DNA of 64,000 bases from Leptidea sinapis (lineage: Eukaryota > Arthropoda > Insecta > Lepidoptera > Pieridae): the NCBI RefSeq assembly GCF_905404315.1, contig NC_066312.1, forward strand, positions 7,427,001-7,491,000. Direction: 5' to 3'. Positions 28,757 through 40,680 of this stretch are shown in pieces; the stretch's first letter is position 1, and each line of letters opens with the position of its first letter. The position numbers and the translations under genes were made by a program. The notes beneath the pieces were generated by a model, which was given only the letters and a program-made list of their open reading frames with translations, had not been told where the DNA came from and made no database searches.

Positions 28757-29689
28757 GTTTACTACCTATAGATAGGAAAGAAATATTTTTGGAGTTAGTA
28801 AATATTTTTGATATTTCTCGTGTTATTATCATGTATTTAGAGTTAAGTTATTTTGAATTAACTTAGGTGTTATTATAATGTGCTCTACATAAGATATTTT
28901 GAGAATTTGAGTGTAGACATCATATTTATTTGCGGAAGCTATTTGTTTACATATGCGGTTTATTAAGTGGCTGAGATTTATTTTTAGCTTACTCTAACAA
29001 AATCGTCTATAACAGCTTTAAGCTAAACTATGTTAAATATTAATACTTGAATATTGTACCTAACAGAAGTTTTTAGACTAAGTGCATGCCAAATTAATAA
29101 AAGTAATTAGTACTGTAAAGGAACCAGTTTTTTTATTTATGTCCCCAATACTAATTAATTTTAGGCTTTTAATGTTCGCCGCCCATGTTTATGTATGGTA
29201 TATCCAGGTAGAACGAAGATGGTAGTAAATCAGCCGCTGATCAAATATTGCGATTGCAGTATAGTCGATCATTGATCAACTGATATACCTATGCATATGC
29301 CAAAGCTAGCGACTCATGATGCACTGCAGTTTAGAGTGCAGGGTGGCTATGGAAAGAGGGCTTTAGTTACCTGGATCTGTAGTCGGTTTTTTGAGGATCG
29401 GATGGAAGGAAGGAAGCAAGGAATACAGAACTGGCCGAACAGTTTTATGATTGTATTTTACAGGCCGTTCGCTCAAGCCCCGCGGGATGGTATGGAGTGT
29501 CCATACTGACATAGTCCGCATAACACCTTTTGGTTTGGATCGTTTTTTCGGAACCAACTCGTTTACGATTCGTCTGTTTTTTCTTTAGAGCCAGTTAATG
29601 CTTTTATTGACAAACTAGTGAACCACGGACCGGCTATAATTGGTACTACAGACCTTGGTATGAAAAAAAATACTTATGATAATAATATA

Positions 29690-31060
29690 CAAAATATCAC
29701 ATGGGCCACTGCAATAGCAAAAGCACTGGGCTCATCTAAAGTGATACAAACCATGTCCTAATGTTAGAATACATAAAAGGTAGGTATTCAACTTAAGGCG
29801 ACACTAAATGCCGGCGACCTTGAGCGATATGAGTTCACGGCTCCTATGTAACAGAGCCAATATTTTCAAAATTCTTGCGTCGAAAATGTAACATTTTAAC
29901 AGGCGCAAACAGTAATTTATTTATTAAAGCACACCACATTATATACAATACAATTTTCTTAATCTAATGTTACAATTAGTAGTTCTAAAGTATACGACAA
30001 TTATGGTGAACATAAAAATTACAAAAAATACTCCCTAAATACTTCTGAAAAATAGAACTAATACTATCTAAACTATAATAAAAACAAAAAAATAAAAAAT
30101 GAAAGCACAAATTATAACTTTAACTTATTAAAATAATGAAGACGAAAAAAAAGAAAAACCACTTATTTGACAAATGCGATTGAGTACGAGCTAAGTGTTT
30201 AACAACACTTTCTTTAAACCTGACCAGCTCACCACCGAATATATCAAGTTCTGAATTGGTATCGTTTAACTTATTGTACTCGCGAAGAATTCGAGCGAGA
30301 GGTGCCTGTAATTGCTTACAATCCTCATTATTGATTACTAATCTTAATAAATGTACCAACACAAAAAAGTAAAAGCTATAAGAACAACTTTTATGAGAGC
30401 AGTATACTAAACAAATGCATCATGCCGAGAAAGAACTTGTTTAAATGTAAACAAAACTGGTAATTCATAATAGCTCTGGAGTGTTAAGTTTAACTAACAG
30501 CAAGCAGTAGCAACCTACAAGTAAGACTTAAGGGTATGTGTAACAGGATAAAGTAGTGTTCATAGCTCCAAACGCTATATTTTCACCACAAAACTTGTCA
30601 AAAACACCTTGTTTGCGTGTTTTCTGCTTACTCTTCGCCTTAACCTGCAGTGCCAAATGGGACGGGTCACAATTGTTCTGCGAGGTGTCAAATTGGCAAT
30701 ACTATTATACAAGCAATGGAAGGACGTTCCAAGAAGGGGTGTCAACGGATATCTAGTAGCTATTAGCATGTAGTTCCCCACAACATGGAGACGCGTAGCC
30801 GTAGGTGACTCAATAACAACAGTTAGGATAGAACACACGCCAATGCAAGGTTATGCCACTTGAAATCACTCAAAACTACGATTTTACTGGAGGTGGTGAC
30901 ATGGTCCATATTAAGAGATGAGCCTGATGCCATTGTGTCGCCTAGCTTATCCACAGCGACAAGTGGTACTGCGACTCCCTAGAAGAAGACCCGTGGGCCT
31001 TCAATAAATTACGTCACACGAATTTCATGATGTTTTAACCTCTACCGCGTCTTGCCACCG
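29690..31060 (-). mobile_element. Decayed LINE-A copy, split by an insertion
   Basis: Short blocks match the 11275-12850 LINE in the same orientation. GGGCCACTGCAATAGC..GCACTGGGCTCATC (about 29700-29745) matches 12015-12055. ACTTGAAATCACTCAAAACT (about 30862) matches the endonuclease DFNG region near 12346. The AATTTCATGATGTTTTAACC stretch (about 31020) matches 12770-12800. Between about 29780 and 30550 lies foreign sequence. No intact frame remains. Confidence 0.45.
30165..30362 (-). pseudogene. Unidentified coding-like block, possibly a retrocopy fragment
   Basis: The minus strand reads VLVHLLRLVINNEDCKQLQA then PLARILREYNKLNDTNSELD, IFGGELVRFKESVVKHLART and QSHLSNK, before running into a low-complexity T-rich stretch and a stop. 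Composition is that of a normal alpha-helical protein, unlike neighbouring frames. Downstream on that strand, an AATAAA-containing A/T-rich stretch near 29920 resembles an mRNA 3' end. I do not recognise the family. It could be a processed pseudogene fragment or an exon of an unseen minus-strand gene. Confidence 0.35.
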
Positions 31061-32210
31061 CTGCTAACAATTATTGTGAGGACAAACAGTGTGATGTCAC
31101 ATATTTCAGAATTTAAAATTAAGAAATTTATTCTATTTAACCAGCAGAGTTTCGAAATTATTTTTACATGAACCAATAAGATCACTTGGGTGTCATAAAA
31201 GTGCAGATCAAGATAGAATTGGTCCACATATTATTCTTAAACGAGATTCTTCTGTGTTTTGGAAATCTCTATTATTTTCAGTTTATCCGAGGGTTGTGCA
31301 CAACTTCTGTGAAACCCGCGAATGTTCCACCAATCCTTAACTCGGGTGGCAAAGATAACAGGTAACGTAATGGACTCTCAATCCATCTAACATTGACCAT
31401 CATCACCATCTTAACATGATAATAAGATAAGGAGCATGATAACTATGTATAATTAAATCAAAAACAAAATTATTCTATTTCTGGTTTCCATTAGAGCGAC
31501 CCAATGAATAATTGCAGTAGGACGAACAGATTTATGGGTGCCAAGTAATAATGCAAGAATTTGTTCAGTCCACTTTTATGTGACACAAATAATTAAAACA
31601 ATAACAAAAACAAACGCGTCGTTGAAGATCTGTTTCATTAGAATTTATTCATGTAAGTTCTTTATTGTTGCTTGCTGATCCTATCATATGTAAGTTCGTA
31701 GTTTTTACGAATTATTGCTGTCATTATTTACTAATTATGTACTTACATATTTTTTTTGTAAGATCATACATAGATACGCAGAGCCTCGAGCTGTAAGCTT
31801 GCAACCAATCAACCAATCGTTGTGGTTACTTGGAAACAACAAGCAAACAGTCCAGAATTGAGTAGTGCGTACTTATCTGGGGTACACAATATGTGTCGTC
31901 GTGTGTATTGTCAATATTAAAAATATTTTATGTTTTAAATAAATATATTTACTTGGCAATCGCACTAAGCAATCCAAACTTGTATAATTACTTTTGAGAT
32001 ACATTGTTTTTTTTAATAAAAATAGATTAATGATTAATCTATTTATTTTAATCATTATTTTTTTTTAAATATGTATATTTTCACTATTATGTTGTTAGTA
32101 TAGCTAATTACATAATAACCTAAGATAGACGGACCTATCAAACAAAATAATTTGTAAGTAAGTGGTATCGCTATCACTTTACTCAATTGTACAATATACG
32201 TACGGAACAT
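31061..32210. other. Intergenic stretch, nothing recognised
   Basis: AT-rich sequence with no convincing coding frame, inverted repeat or match to the other repeat families in the window. Confidence 0.4.
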
Positions 32211-32214
32211 CAAC

Positions 32215-32500
32215 AAGCCAATTCTATAAAAAGCTGCTGGAGCCTAAACTTAGGTGGTACGGGCATGTCATGAGGCGGCTGGAAAATTACATGACCAAGA
32301 TATTGCCTTGACATAACACCAGACCTCTTGAACAATGAAGACTTCGCTTAAAATAGTAATCAGTCATAAACAAAGATCTGCAAACAGCCCATATAGATCC
32401 GCACACAAACCAAGACAAAATGTCCTAGCGAAGATTGATTAGGAGAGCCGACCTCAAGAAAATGGGATGAGTAAAGAATAAAGAAGAATGTCTGTGAAAT
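32215..32500 (+). mobile_element. LINE reverse-transcriptase C-terminal remnant
   Basis: The plus strand reads LLEPKLRWYGHVMRRLENYM, then after frame breaks QDKMS and RRLIRRADLKKMG. This is the familiar end (RLRWYGHVMR...RRADPKKMG) of an endonuclease/reverse-transcriptase polyprotein common in insect genomes. Stops interrupt it several times. Confidence 0.65.
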
Positions 32501-33346
32501 AGTTATTTGTTCAACAAGTGACCAAAGTTACTTTTTGCTGCGAATTAGTGAAGTAGTCTAGAATTCTAATATAGACTACTAAGATAGTGAGTGATTTAAA
32601 GGCACGAGACAAAAAAAAATTGCTCTCGTGTGAAACATACAACTTTCACCTCGACTAGCGAGAAAAGTTTTACAGGTAAGAGAAACAATTAAGATAATAT
32701 TTAACAATGTTTACTATAAATATCAAACCCTCATACAAAAAATCAAAAGTTGAAAAATTTATAAATCTAAATTTCGATAAGTAACATATAAATTATTGTG
32801 ACAATGAGATAATACGCTAGGCTAAAATGAGTTTCGGAACACACCGGATCGCATTGTTTATTTTTTGTAATTCCCGGATGTATGATCACGTGGAGTTCGA
32901 AATTTAAATCACATTGCCTCACGCTCGCAGCTAAAAGCTTTTTTTGCTGCGAGTTTTGATGGAGCAATAGCGCCCTTTTCGTGCTGGAGAGGTGAAAATA
33001 ATATTATCATCAGAAAAATAAAAAATAAAACTATTAATGACACTGACAGTTGACAGCTGCTATCCCTTCAAGAATCAAGATACATCAGTAAATACGTACT
33101 ACGTAGTACATACTACTGTTTGGTTTGCTTTGATGAATGATGATAATTCTTATTGCTATAATTTTGAAACAAAATTAAGCTATTTAGTGTTAGTATAGCT
33201 ATTATTTTAATGAGTGTCTGTTAAATTATAAGTTTTCGTGGTTTTTATCTAATTGGTGCTGATAATTGACTCTTTCGAATTGCAGTGCATAATCGAAAAA
33301 CTACTGTGATATTACCTCTTGAAGTTTCCATGCTTTTTCTCACAGA

Positions 33347-33390
33347 ATGGACGATTTTCTTAATCAACCCAGCTCATCCAATTGTGGCAA
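33347..33390 (+). CDS. Candidate first coding exon of an unidentified plus-strand gene
   Basis: An ATG at 33347 opens MDDFLNQPSSSNCG, ending at an excellent GTAAGT donor (33391). An acceptor-like TTTTTCTCACAG ends at 33345 and another (TTCGAATTGCAG) at 33285. A possible 9-base microexon, ATTTGCAAA, lies between AACAG and GTAAGT at 34038-34046 and keeps the phase (adding Lys-Phe-Ala). I do not recognise the product and could not find the next large exon, so the signals may be coincidental. Confidence 0.22.
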
Positions 33391-34299
33391 GTAAGTACCG
33401 CTATTTCCAGTGTATAAATTGTACAAACAAATACTTAATTTGTTACTGTTTATATTTTACGCTACGAGACACAACTACATAAATCTCGAGTTTTTTACCC
33501 TTTTTTTCATCCCAACATTAAATAAGCACCAATATTATATTCCATTCTAATTGAGAAACACAAATTCATAACTTTAAAATAGTTGTTTCCTAAGTTTGCT
33601 TAGTTCCCATAATTTTGTACATATATCTACATTGACGTGATTTATATATTATAAATTTGATAGACAAAAATACATTGTTGACACATTTATTTTACAATAG
33701 TAAAGTATAGAAAGTAATAATTTCTTTAGCTGTAATATTTTTCTCTACCAATATTATCAATAGTTATTGAGCCCAGTGATTTGACAAAGATTATCGGAGT
33801 TGACTGTTTCACCAAAAAATATGAAATGTAAATTTGTTACTCAAATAATATATTGTTTACAAGTACATTATAGTCTATACTAATATTATGTGGAAGTAAA
33901 GTTTGTAAGGTTGTAGTGGGTTATCTCTGGATCTTATGATCCGATTTTGAAAATTCTGTTCTACTTCAATAAAAAGTCACATAATTCATGAGTCTATATT
34001 AACCTGTAAAATGAAATAACTTCTTCATGTTAAACAGATTTGCAAAGTAAGTCTCGAAAAAATGGAAAACAAAAATGATTCTTATGAATGTTGCCTTAAC
34101 AATGAGAGTAATATGATTGTTTTGTATATTATATATGCATGTGGCAGCGTTGGCACACCAAATAATATTGTTACACTGGTGAATGAAGTAGCGGGGAACA
34201 CCTATTTATCAATGAAATATGCAATAATTAAGATTAAATATTGAAAGAAACACTACTTCTATACCAAATACTATACTAACATACTATACAGAGGATATC

Positions 34300-34640
34300 C
34301 CAGACATCAGCTTCTGAGAGCTGGTGGTACTCCTGTGCTTAAGATCCTCCGGAAGCTATTCAATTCCACCATCCTATAGGGCAAAACACATATTTTATTA
34401 AAAACTTACATATAAAAAAGAAACAAAAAATAAAACAACTAAACAGTCCCCAATAAACAATTATAATACAATATGAACTCAAAAAATATTACAATGTGAT
34501 AATAAAAATGAGATCGAGACTTGGGTGGTGCTTTGGTGGACATCATGCACCATCATTACACAGAGGATATTGTAATCATGGCTGAGACCAAAGAGGACTT
34601 AAGTCATCATTTCAATAAACAAGTCTCGCTCCAGTTCAAA
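34300..34640 (+). mobile_element. Decayed LINE reverse-transcriptase fragments
   Basis: About 34310-34372 reads LRAGGTPVLKILRKLFNSTI-like polymerase sequence. About 34540-34640 reads ALHYTEDIVIMAETKEDLSH, in which the YADD catalytic box has become YTED. The two parts are separated by about 140 bases of A/T-rich sequence. A non-functional RTE-like remnant. Confidence 0.5.
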
Positions 34641-34944
34641 ATTTTATCAATTTTACATAATTTAAAAGGAAATTATGTAATGAATTAAAAAAAAAGCTGT
34701 TGCCAGCTCAGTCAGCCGCAATATTAGTGTTGCCAGGTCTAAGCAGGTATATTCTTGTTAAATATTTTCAGTCATTGGTTTTTAATACAAATTCAAACTT
34801 TATATACAGTACTATTTACAAGCAATGGTTTCTATCGTAAATAGTACTATAGTACTGTTCACGGATCCGAACTATCTTGTTTTTTTTTGATCTGATTCAT
34901 GAACAAGTTCTGACTTCTTTGGATTCATTGACTACGACTTTTGA

Positions 34945-35090
34945 GTGAGTGCCGGAATAAATGAGGTAGCACCGGTGTCAACTTTGGGGCACACATTCTA
35001 AACACAAAGGGAGAAATGCCATCCTTCCAAATCGACTTCTTTACAATTACAATGATAACAGAGCCCACAGAACAGTTTTCTGTCTGAACT
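34945..35090 (-). mobile_element. LINE-A internal fragment
   Basis: Blocks such as GGCACACATTCTAA and CAGAACAGTTTTCTGTCTGA match 11476-11580 of the LINE-A remnant in the same orientation. It is short and diverged. Confidence 0.45.
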
Positions 35091-35389
35091 GTACTTCAGG
35101 CATAGTGTGAGCGAAAGAAAAAAGATGCACTGATTGTTACATACTGTAAACAAGAGTATATATTTTTGTATAATTATAAAACTTAAATGGTTTTTTTAAA
35201 TGTTCTTTTGTGAAAATTTCTTGCATAAAGTTACATTAAAATGTATTGAGCTTACCCAAATGTCTGAGCCCTGAGGTATGGAAGACCCAACAAGACATTA
35301 AAAGTAGAATCCAACTATTACTTCCATACCAATATGTGAAGGATTAGTAAATTCAATTTGCGATTTCAAGCAGTCGGCTAACGGAGACT

Positions 35390-35790
35390 TACGGCCGTTC
35401 CCAATATTCAGTCTATCTCTTACTTGAGATAAATCATAACTATCATTGACTTTTCTATCCCAATAAACTTATCGACGGTAACTCACCTTTATCCGTACAC
35501 GCTGTCTGTCATAAAACGATGTATAGCTTACCAGCGAAAGAAGTTTGTATGGAAATTGCAATTCACGCGTCCCAATATAAGGCGATAAGAATGCCTTATT
35601 GGGTATATTGGGACAGCTGCAGATTATTGACAGCTAATTACTGACAGAAGTAGGTAGTAATTTATCTCTATCTGTAGATAGTATTTTGGGAATGGCCGAA
35701 AGGCGATAAGAATGACTTATCGGGTATATTGGGACAGCTTCAGATTATTGTCAGCTAATTACTGACAGTAGAAGGTAAGGTTCTATTGCA
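35390..35790 (+). mobile_element. MITE, GGCCGTTCCCAATA family, with internal duplication (copy 1)
   Basis: Inverted ends are ACGGCCGTTCCCAATATTCA near 35391 and ..TATTTTGGGAATGGCCG ending near 35697. A core shared with the other copies includes ACACGCTGTCTGTCA and AATTGCAATTCACGCGTCCC. After the right end, the inner block GGCGATAAGAATGACTTATC..ATTACTGACAG is repeated (35701-35775), so the copy carries a partial second 3' half. Related copies: 42443-42750 (minus) and 48680-48997 (plus). Confidence 0.65.
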
Positions 35791-36553
35791 CATTGGATAA
35801 GAGCTGAAGGTGCAGGTGCAAGAGGATACGATAAACAGTACTCTCAATGTCTATGTATGTCTAGCTTATGCCAATTGCCAGTTGTTATCCAAATCATCTC
35901 TCTCCATATTCAAAAATACATTGTTTATGTCCTCTTTATTATTTTGTGGATTATTTAAATAATTAAATAAAAAACTACTAAGAACTCTGTAGCATCTCTC
36001 GGGATTACCAACACATTTCAAAATAAACTTTACTTTTTATGGACTGCCAAGCGATGAAGTATGTTCCATGCTTTCCATAAATATGAACCTTCTTTTGCGC
36101 TCACACTGACCTGGAATGAAAAGAATAATAGTAAAACTTCAATTTTGTATTAAAATTTGACTATAAAATACCTGTTTAAAAACATACAGTTGTATATTAT
36201 ATCAGAAAATTAGCAATACTTAAAATTAATGACAGGTTGTTGCGGCCAATTTTTATAGACAAGTTGGCAACATATCGCTAATAAATTACAGACTACCTCA
36301 ACGTTCATTTAAAATTAGTTTTATCAAAAAAACACGTACGTAAGTACCTGCAGAATCGAGCAGTGGGATCTTTTACTATTAATTCTTGAACCAATATACT
36401 GCCAAATGCAACATTAAGTTAAGGTTAGACAGAGTCAGTCGGACAATTATCGAAATAATTAATTATTTCGATGAAACTCGCTTAGCTATCATAGGAGGAG
36501 TTGAATTATATCTAACGGTATGTCCTTTGACTTGTGCCCAGGTGAGCTCAATG

Positions 36554-36582
36554 ACATAAATTGTCACGTAGACAATTTATGT
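36554..36582. other. Perfect 12-base-pair hairpin
   Basis: ACATAAATTGTC, loop ACGTA, GACAATTTATGT: all twelve positions pair. It is isolated in intergenic sequence, so function is unknown. Confidence 0.7.
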
Positions 36583-36608
36583 ATTCAATTTTGAAGTTAT
36601 ACTTATTT

Positions 36609-36750
36609 AGGCGCGTTATGAAAAAATGGTGAAAGTGAAATTCTAAGATACGCGCGCATCACTGTAACACAAAAGTAACAGGTTGAAGTTGGTCCCTAAA
36701 ATTTTCTGAAATTTGCGTTATTCGTTTTTTTTTTTTGGTTTCTTCATTAT
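36609..36750 (+). repeat. Dispersed repeat D (copy 1)
   Basis: GGCGCGTTATGAAAAAATGG, CGCGCGCATCACTGTAACAC, AAAAGTAACAGGTTGAAGTT and TTTCTTC recur in inverted orientation at 62959-63110. About 145 bases, no coding sequence, class unknown. Confidence 0.6.
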
Positions 36751-37729
36751 TAGGACAGGCAAAAGGTTCAAGCCCATACAGCCGCTATTGAGAGATTGAT
36801 TAACTAACATGTAGATGGGACGCAGATGGCCAGGATAGCTGAAGTAGAGAGTAAAAGAGAGATCTTGGACTGAATACCTATGTTGTCTTGATATTTCGTA
36901 ATCATATCACTTATCTTTTGAGAATTCTGGGTTCATATTGCAGTAAGCTTGTAGTTTTTAATTATTTAGGCCAATAATAGTATTTAATATTATTACTATG
37001 GTTTAGAAGTCAATAGCAACGTAACCATGTACACGGTGCCTATACATAAGACTATGGGGTTGATCCTTTTTATTCGTTTATGTACTCGATATTATTTATT
37101 TTGGGGATGGCAGGATATAACAAACTGAAGGATAGAAGGAGGTTGATTTATAAAAAAAATAATATTTTTTGTGCATAATGTCGATGTATTGGGGAGGTTA
37201 TAAATTGTTTTTTCCAGGCATAAAATTCTGTTTAACCGTGCCACTGCAATCATCAGGGAATGTACTTGTAACGTTTGATAAAAGAATATTTGGGACTTTC
37301 AAAATTACTCGAGTATCAAGGTAAAGGAGACAGCGGAAAAAGTAATGTGGAATCATGCACACAACACGTTCTTCATATTTTAATTGGTTACTTGTTTTTG
37401 GAAACAGAAAATAAATATTTTTTACAAGGTATGTGTATGGATTGGTGTGATTGTGAGTCAAACAAAAATTGACATTCATGACAAACATTTTAAAATTCCC
37501 AACAAAATCATAAAATGGATTTATTCTTAGGGTGGGTTGCGAGTGTCAAGAGTTGGTGTTGAATAGAATACTTTATTTTAGTATTAAAACGCATATAATA
37601 ATAATTATTAATGGTTTTTAAAATGAGATGTAAATTAGGTACTATGTTTTAATTTCATTGCGTCACTTTTAGTGCATAATCAGTACTATATTTAAACATG
37701 CAATACTCGTATATAGTTCGAGCAAAATA

Positions 37730-39285
37730 CACTGGCCTGCAAAAGTAAGTATCACACTTTTCAAAATTTTTTTTTTCTTAACTATAGAAGGTAGTGATTT
37801 AAGATTAAAAACGTTTTGTTGCAAATTTTATAGGCCTTAATTCTTAGAAAACAAAATTATAAATTAGTAACATTTTTAACTTAAAAATGATAAAACAATG
37901 AAAATAGATTAGTTTAGTGTAAATAAAATTCAACTAAAATGTATTACATGTTATTTAATTTTTAATAACTGGTATTGCCTCCTCGAGCTCTGATTACAGC
38001 TTCGAGCCGGTTTGGCATACTGAACACTAGGTTTCGAAGCCGATGTTGGGGAATATTCTCCCATTCTTCTACCAGGGCCTGCTTTAGTGCCCTGAGGGTA
38101 GTAAGTGGTGGTCTGCGATTTCTGACAAGCCTCCCAAGCGTGTTCAATCGGGTTGAGATCAGGACTTCTTGATGGCCAATCCGTCAAGCTGATACCGACC
38201 TCCTGAATATACTCTTGTACGATATGAGCCGTGTGTGGCCGGGCATTATCATGCATCATCGATCCATCACCAATATTTGCTAAATACGGCCCTGCATACT
38301 CATTGAGAATCTCTTGAGCATATCTTTGCCCAGTGAGGGTGCCATTTTCTATGGCTACTAGCTCTGTGCGACCTTCTGAAGATATGGCAGCCCATACATG
38401 TACACTGCCTCCACCGTATTGGACTCTTTCTGAGATGCAGGCTTGAAGGTATCGCTCACCAGGTCGCCTGTAAACACTTCGCCATCATCATTTCTTACAC
38501 ATCAGAAGTGTAAAGGGAGAATCGAGACTCATCTGCAAACAAAATTCTTGACCATTCTTCTTCATCCCACTGCATGTGTTCACGGGCGTATCGCAGTCAC
38601 GCTACTCGATGCTGTCTCTCGAATTTTGGGCCACTCTTGGGGGTTTCAAATTTGCTTCAGCAAGTCTTCTTCTCACTGTACTGTCACTAATGTAGTCCCT
38701 CCGGGTCTGAAGTAGCTTTGGCTGGACTTTAACTGCATTTTGGTGGCGATTTCTTAACAAAGTGGAAATAATATAACGATCTTCTCAGGCACTGGTACAC
38801 CCGGGTCTGCCATTACAAGGTCTCCTCAGATGGTGTCCAGTCTCTTCGTACCTTCGCTTTACCTTCTGGACCGTTCGTACCGTCACACCCACCATTCTTG
38901 CAGTGCGACGCATACTGATGCCTAGTTCCAGAAAAGCCATGATCCTAGCACATTCTTCAACTGAAAGAGGCATAATAAATAAATGTTATGTCCTTTTTAG
39001 CATAAATTTTTAAAACAAGACCCATCGATCTTGAAAAAAATTTAAAACAGAAAGAAAAATGTGAATGGTAAAATTGTTATTCGGAAACGTCCACTTTGAA
39101 AAAGGAATGGTTTTGTTTTTGAAGTTTTTTTTCAGCCAATTCTTAAAAGAAGGTTTCCTACTATAAAGTTTTTATGTACAAAATTAAATTCTCTTTGGAG
39201 TCCTTTTTATTTCGAAAGTATATCTTGTGAACTTAAAACGTTATCCCAATTTTAAAAGTGTGATACTTACTTTTGAAGGCCAGTG
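37730..39285 (-). mobile_element. Full-length Tc1-type transposon, TA target duplications
   Basis: Terminal inverted repeats begin CACTGGCCTGCAAAAGTAAG at 37730 and, on the opposite strand, CACTGGCCTTCAAAAGTAAG from 39285; about 36 of 38 positions match. TA dinucleotides flank both ends (37728-37729, 39286-39287). The minus strand encodes the transposase. It starts at 38973 with MPLSVEECARIMAFLELGIS and a paired helix-turn-helix region (RRTARMVGVTVRTVQKVKRR). The catalytic part has HDNARPHTA and WPSRSPDLNPIEH with 34 residues between the second Asp and the Glu (DD34E). Several frame breaks, one just after NPIEH, show it is inactive. Confidence 0.9.
37962..38973 (-). pseudogene. Tc1-type DD34E transposase, frameshifted
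   Basis: Reading from 38973 downward, an N-terminal helix-turn-helix pair (residues 1 to about 60) is followed by frames with stops between 38780 and 38430. Next comes GSVHVWAAISSEGRTELVAI-like DDE-core sequence, then the intact MMHDNARPHTAHIVQEYIQE to WPSRSPDLNPIEH stretch (38259-38140). The C-terminus shifts to another frame (NRRPPLTTLRALKQALVEEW, MPNRLEAVIRARGGNTSY, stop near 37965). Length and motif order fit a 330-345-residue Tc1 transposase. Confidence 0.85.
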
Positions 39286-39566
39286 TATGTGAGTTTCAGT
39301 AAAATAGCCTGCAGAAACAAATCACAGAAAATTGGGTTAAATAAATAATAACCAAAATCCCAAGTTAAATCGCAAAAACCTAATGGGTCCAGAAAGGGTC
39401 TCTAGCCAAAATGTAAAAATACACTTTCTTTTTTTTCTTTTATTTAAATAAATTAAACTAACCAAAATCAAGAAAGAGTATATATTGGTGCCCAAACGCA
39501 ACCATATGCGAACTGAAAATGACAATAAGAAAAATATGAACATACAATCCTTGACATAACCACTAA

Positions 39567-39704
39567 CCCCATTATTCATAATGGTCCGCTAACTTTAAAC
39601 AGCCGCTAAGGAGTGTTATTTCTCATTCTGACTACGGTCAATAGAAGAAGACAGAGTGAGACTTAGCAATGCTTTAAGTTAGCAGGCTATTATGAATAAG
39701 GGGG
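39567..39704. mobile_element. 138-base MITE, CCCC(T/A)TATTCATAAT ends (copy 1)
   Basis: Inverted ends CCCCATTATTCATAATGGTC and, at the right, GGCTATTATGAATAAGGGGG. TAA flanks both sides (39564-39566 and 39705-39707), suggesting a 3-base PIF/Harbinger-type target duplication. The second copy is at 57057-57173. Confidence 0.75.
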
Positions 39705-40680
39705 TAAGAAAATAGTGGGGTAGCGATGAATAATGATACATAACTTAGTAAGTTCACTTATTTTAATGAAATTGAAATAATATGTTATTTTAATATTGAA
39801 TGTTTTAGTAAACTAGAAAACCAACCAATCGCTAGCTCTAGCAACAAGAACCCAATATTCCAATATTGAAACTAAAAATTATAATTCTAGCTTACTGCAT
39901 ACATGCCGGAGGAAAATTTAAGGCGCTTGTCACCTTGGACATTCAAAAAGTAAAGTGGACCCGATAATATAAGTCGGAAAAGTGTTGATGAGGGCCTAGA
40001 AGGCATGTAATTCGGATATCCGGATATTCATATTATACGTAAATTCACTACATTCACTAGTCTAATAGCATCTATTTAACTATTCGGTTTTTTCTTCATA
40101 GTTCATATTATAATTTTAATACTATTCTTTAGCTTTTCTAGATATATTATACTTGTTGTATATAAATTCTCTTACCACTTCTATTACCGGTTTTTTCGGA
40201 CTTTAACTTGTATTGATTACAATAACATTAGTTAACGGCGCGGTCGAACGGTAATTTTTCACCAACACAAATATCTTAAAAATGCTCTCGTAAATAATTA
40301 TTTGGTACTGGTATATTAAAAGAAACAATATTTATTTTATTTATTATAGGAAACTGTACCTATCATAAGCGGCACACCAATTTAATTTCTCTATTATATT
40401 TATATACACAAATCACACAGCAACATTATTTCACAGTAAAACTTTACACGGGTCACAGATGATGGAATGAACTAAAATACTAAAACTAATTACTAATCAA
40501 TGAATATACATATTTACTCTACTACTACTACTAATGTAGACAAAAAACCGAAATAGCCATAACCTCCTAATATGGAGCGAGTGAGACAGATGTGGGGTCG
40601 GGAGTAATCGGTTTATTTCGCTACAATTCGTTAATAAGCTAGCTTACCAAGCGGCCCGAGCGCTGTTGAATGTCGTATAA

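Larger units (their letters stand above)
24032..29101 (+). other. Putative long pins 3' UTR and downstream region
   Basis: Five kilobases of AT-rich sequence with no convincing coding frame and far fewer transposon fragments than either side. Several AATAAA signals occur (24332-24337, 24904-24909, and 29096-29101 as the last before repeats resume). An inverted pair CAAAGAGTTTATATA (24081-24095) and TATATAAACTCTTTG (24204-24218) and a long hairpin at 28652-28756 are the only clear structures. The actual poly(A) site cannot be chosen from sequence alone; a neural-type extended 3' UTR is possible. Confidence 0.35.

Noticed and set aside
29291..29509. 72-codon plus-strand frame
   Set aside because: Words such as GGCCGAACAGTTTTATG resemble LINE-A debris near 11550. 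No independent coding support.
37198..37488. 96-codon minus-strand frame
   Set aside because: The opposite strand is also open and neither shows a recognisable motif. Treated as chance.
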